Source: Bacteroidia bacterium | GTDB taxonomy: Bacteria; Bacteroidota; Bacteroidia; NS11-12g; UBA9320 | NCBI GenBank assembly: GCA_028339355.1 | Contig: JAOLBX010000019.1 | Location: 1 to 34,119 of the forward strand | Direction: 5' to 3' | DNA: 34,119 bases | Part shown: positions 33,184 through 34,119 of the stretch, one piece after another | Numbering within the stretch: the first letter of the stretch is position 1 | Layout: each line of letters starts with the position of its first letter | Made by a program: the position numbers and the translations under genes | Notes under the pieces: generated by a model | Seen by the model: only the letters and a program-made list of their open reading frames with translations | What the model was told of the DNA's origin: nothing | Databases searched by the model: none

Positions 33184-34119
33184 ATGAAAAAACGATACAT
33201 CTTTTTAACACTAATACTCTGCTTTTTTGGAGTAATAAATACCTATGCACAAGTACCATCGTATGTGCCAACAAGTGGACTAGTATCCTTTTGGCCTTTT
33301 AATGGAAATGGTAATGACGCTAGCAGTAATAATAATCACCTAACTGCTGTCGGACCAACTTTAACTAGTGATAGTTGTGGGTCTAGCAATAAAGCTTATA
33401 CCTTTAGTAGCTTGAATGATTATATGTATCCAACTAAATCTTATTCTGCGACTAATGTCTTAACTTATTCTATTTGGATAAAATCTAATTCTACAGTGGG
33501 TTCAAATTCTACATATAGTGGACAGATTATTCATTTTAATAATGGGAGGATAACCCATGGAGGTACTTGGTGTAAGACATTGTGGGTAAATACGAGTGGA
33601 GTGACTTTTTATACTTTTCAAAGTGGGCAAGTAACGCACACCGTAAATACGAATATTCTTGATAATAATTGGCATCATATCGTAGTTACTATGGATGGGA
33701 ATGGATCCAAGATATATATTGATGGTACTTATAGATCAACAAAGACATCCCAAAACAGCGGGCAAGTATTTACAGGATATTATCGCATTGGTGGATTAGC
33801 AAATACAAGTACATTAGCAAGATCACTAATTGGTGATTATGACGATATTGGGATTTGGAGTCGTGTACTTTCGGCAAGTGAAATAGCTGGATTATATACT
33901 GCCAATTGTTGTACCACCACATCCTCCACAGACACCATCATCTCTTGCGGATCTTATACTTGGACAGATGGAAACACCTACACATCAAGTAATAATACAG
34001 CTAAAGATACTTTTGTGAATGCAGCGGGGTGTGATAGTATTGTTACGTTGAATTTGACGATTTTTTCCTCTAATCATATTCAAGTAGGCTCAGATATCGA
34101 CGGAGAAGCGGCATATGAT
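33184..34119 (+). CDS. Secreted LamG-domain protein (partial, right edge)
   Basis: The frame is open for 312 codons to the window edge. Residues 1-22 are a signal peptide (MKKRYIFLTLILCFF to TYAQ). Residues about 31-238 form a LamG/concanavalin-like domain, shown by GLVSFWPFNGNGNDAS, DNNWHHIVVTMDG and GDYDDIGIWSRVLSASEI. Residues about 245-292 are the Cys-containing CGSYTWTDGNTYTSSNN to AGCDSIVTLNLTI module common in large surface proteins of this phylum. The last residues (GSDIDGEAAYD) look like the start of a beta-propeller repeat. A big adhesin or surface protein with type IX export is likely; the end is not visible. Confidence 0.88.
   Translation, partial: MKKRYIFLTLILCFFGVINTYAQVPSYVPTSGLVSFWPFNGNGNDASSNNNHLTAVGPTLTSDSCGSSNKAYTFSSLNDYMYPTKSYSATNVLTYSIWIKSNSTVGSNSTYSGQIIHFNNGRITHGGTWCKTLWVNTSGVTFYTFQSGQVTHTVNTNILDNNWHHIVVTMDGNGSKIYIDGTYRSTKTSQNSGQVFTGYYRIGGLANTSTLARSLIGDYDDIGIWSRVLSASEIAGLYTANCCTTTSSTDTIISCGSYTWTDGNTYTSSNNTAKDTFVNAAGCDSIVTLNLTIFSSNHIQVGSDIDGEAAYD

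Overview
The window reads as chromosomal DNA of a member of the Bacteroidota. Supporting features are the promoter -7 boxes of the TAnnTTTG type with almost no Shine-Dalgarno sequences, a secreted nuclease with a C-terminal type IX secretion sorting tail, menaquinone genes, SusF/lipocalin-style short lipoproteins with Ser-Cys lipoboxes, a DUF5777 barrel, BT4734/DUF3987-type primase, and at the right edge a repeat-rich secreted protein of a kind common in marine flavobacteria-like lineages. I cannot name a genus. Start codons are unusual: six or more genes have no plausible ATG and appear to begin with TTG.

Region 1 (1-18018) is core chromosome: a bifunctional phenylacetate-pathway protein (paaZ), a HAD phosphatase and a FAH-family hydrolase that overlap tail to tail, aat, a TIGR01777 epimerase, a menaquinone pair (hotdog thioesterase plus isochorismate synthase, TAATG-coupled), a histidine phosphatase, frr, a secreted protein coupled to a membrane protein, hflX, a UPF0158-like protein, an MscS channel coupled to YqgE/AlgH, an ECF sigma factor, an atypical Nramp-family transporter and gap. 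Two genes in this stretch are broken: yqgE/algH by one in-frame TAG, and the sigma factor by a homopolymer frameshift plus an in-frame TAA.

Region 2 (18019-32266) is a tRNA-Glu gene carrying an integrated island of about 14.2 kb. A 14-bp copy of the tRNA 3' end (CCCCTACGGGCTAC) lies at 18078-18091 and again at 32253-32266. A tyrosine recombinase sits just inside the right end, and paired GGTATCG boxes (candidate integrase arm sites) lie inside both ends. The replication/integration block (integrase, a 242-aa protein of unknown function, Xis-like HTH protein, primase-helicase, iteron-like repeats) occupies the right half. No relaxase, capsid or packaging gene is visible. The left half is cargo: a membrane-anchored AraC-type regulator followed by a same-strand row of exported proteins (lipocalin-like lipoprotein, mono-haem cytochrome c lipoprotein, DUF5777 beta-barrel, di-haem lipoprotein), and divergently a lipoprotein of the acetolactate decarboxylase family. 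Then come a secreted endonuclease I and several small lipoprotein or membrane genes. Almost all cargo is exported, so the island appears to remodel the cell envelope.

The most unexplained signal is a duplicated intergenic element of consecutive perfect hairpins ending in a terminator (18383-18492 and 22904-23056) that brackets the cytochrome/AraC block. The second copy contains mutually exclusive pairings upstream of the decarboxylase gene. Its terminator hairpin belongs to a small family that recurs after that gene and immediately outside attR.

Region 3 (32267-34119) returns to the chromosome with an outer-membrane beta-barrel gene and the start of a large LamG-type secreted protein cut by the window edge.
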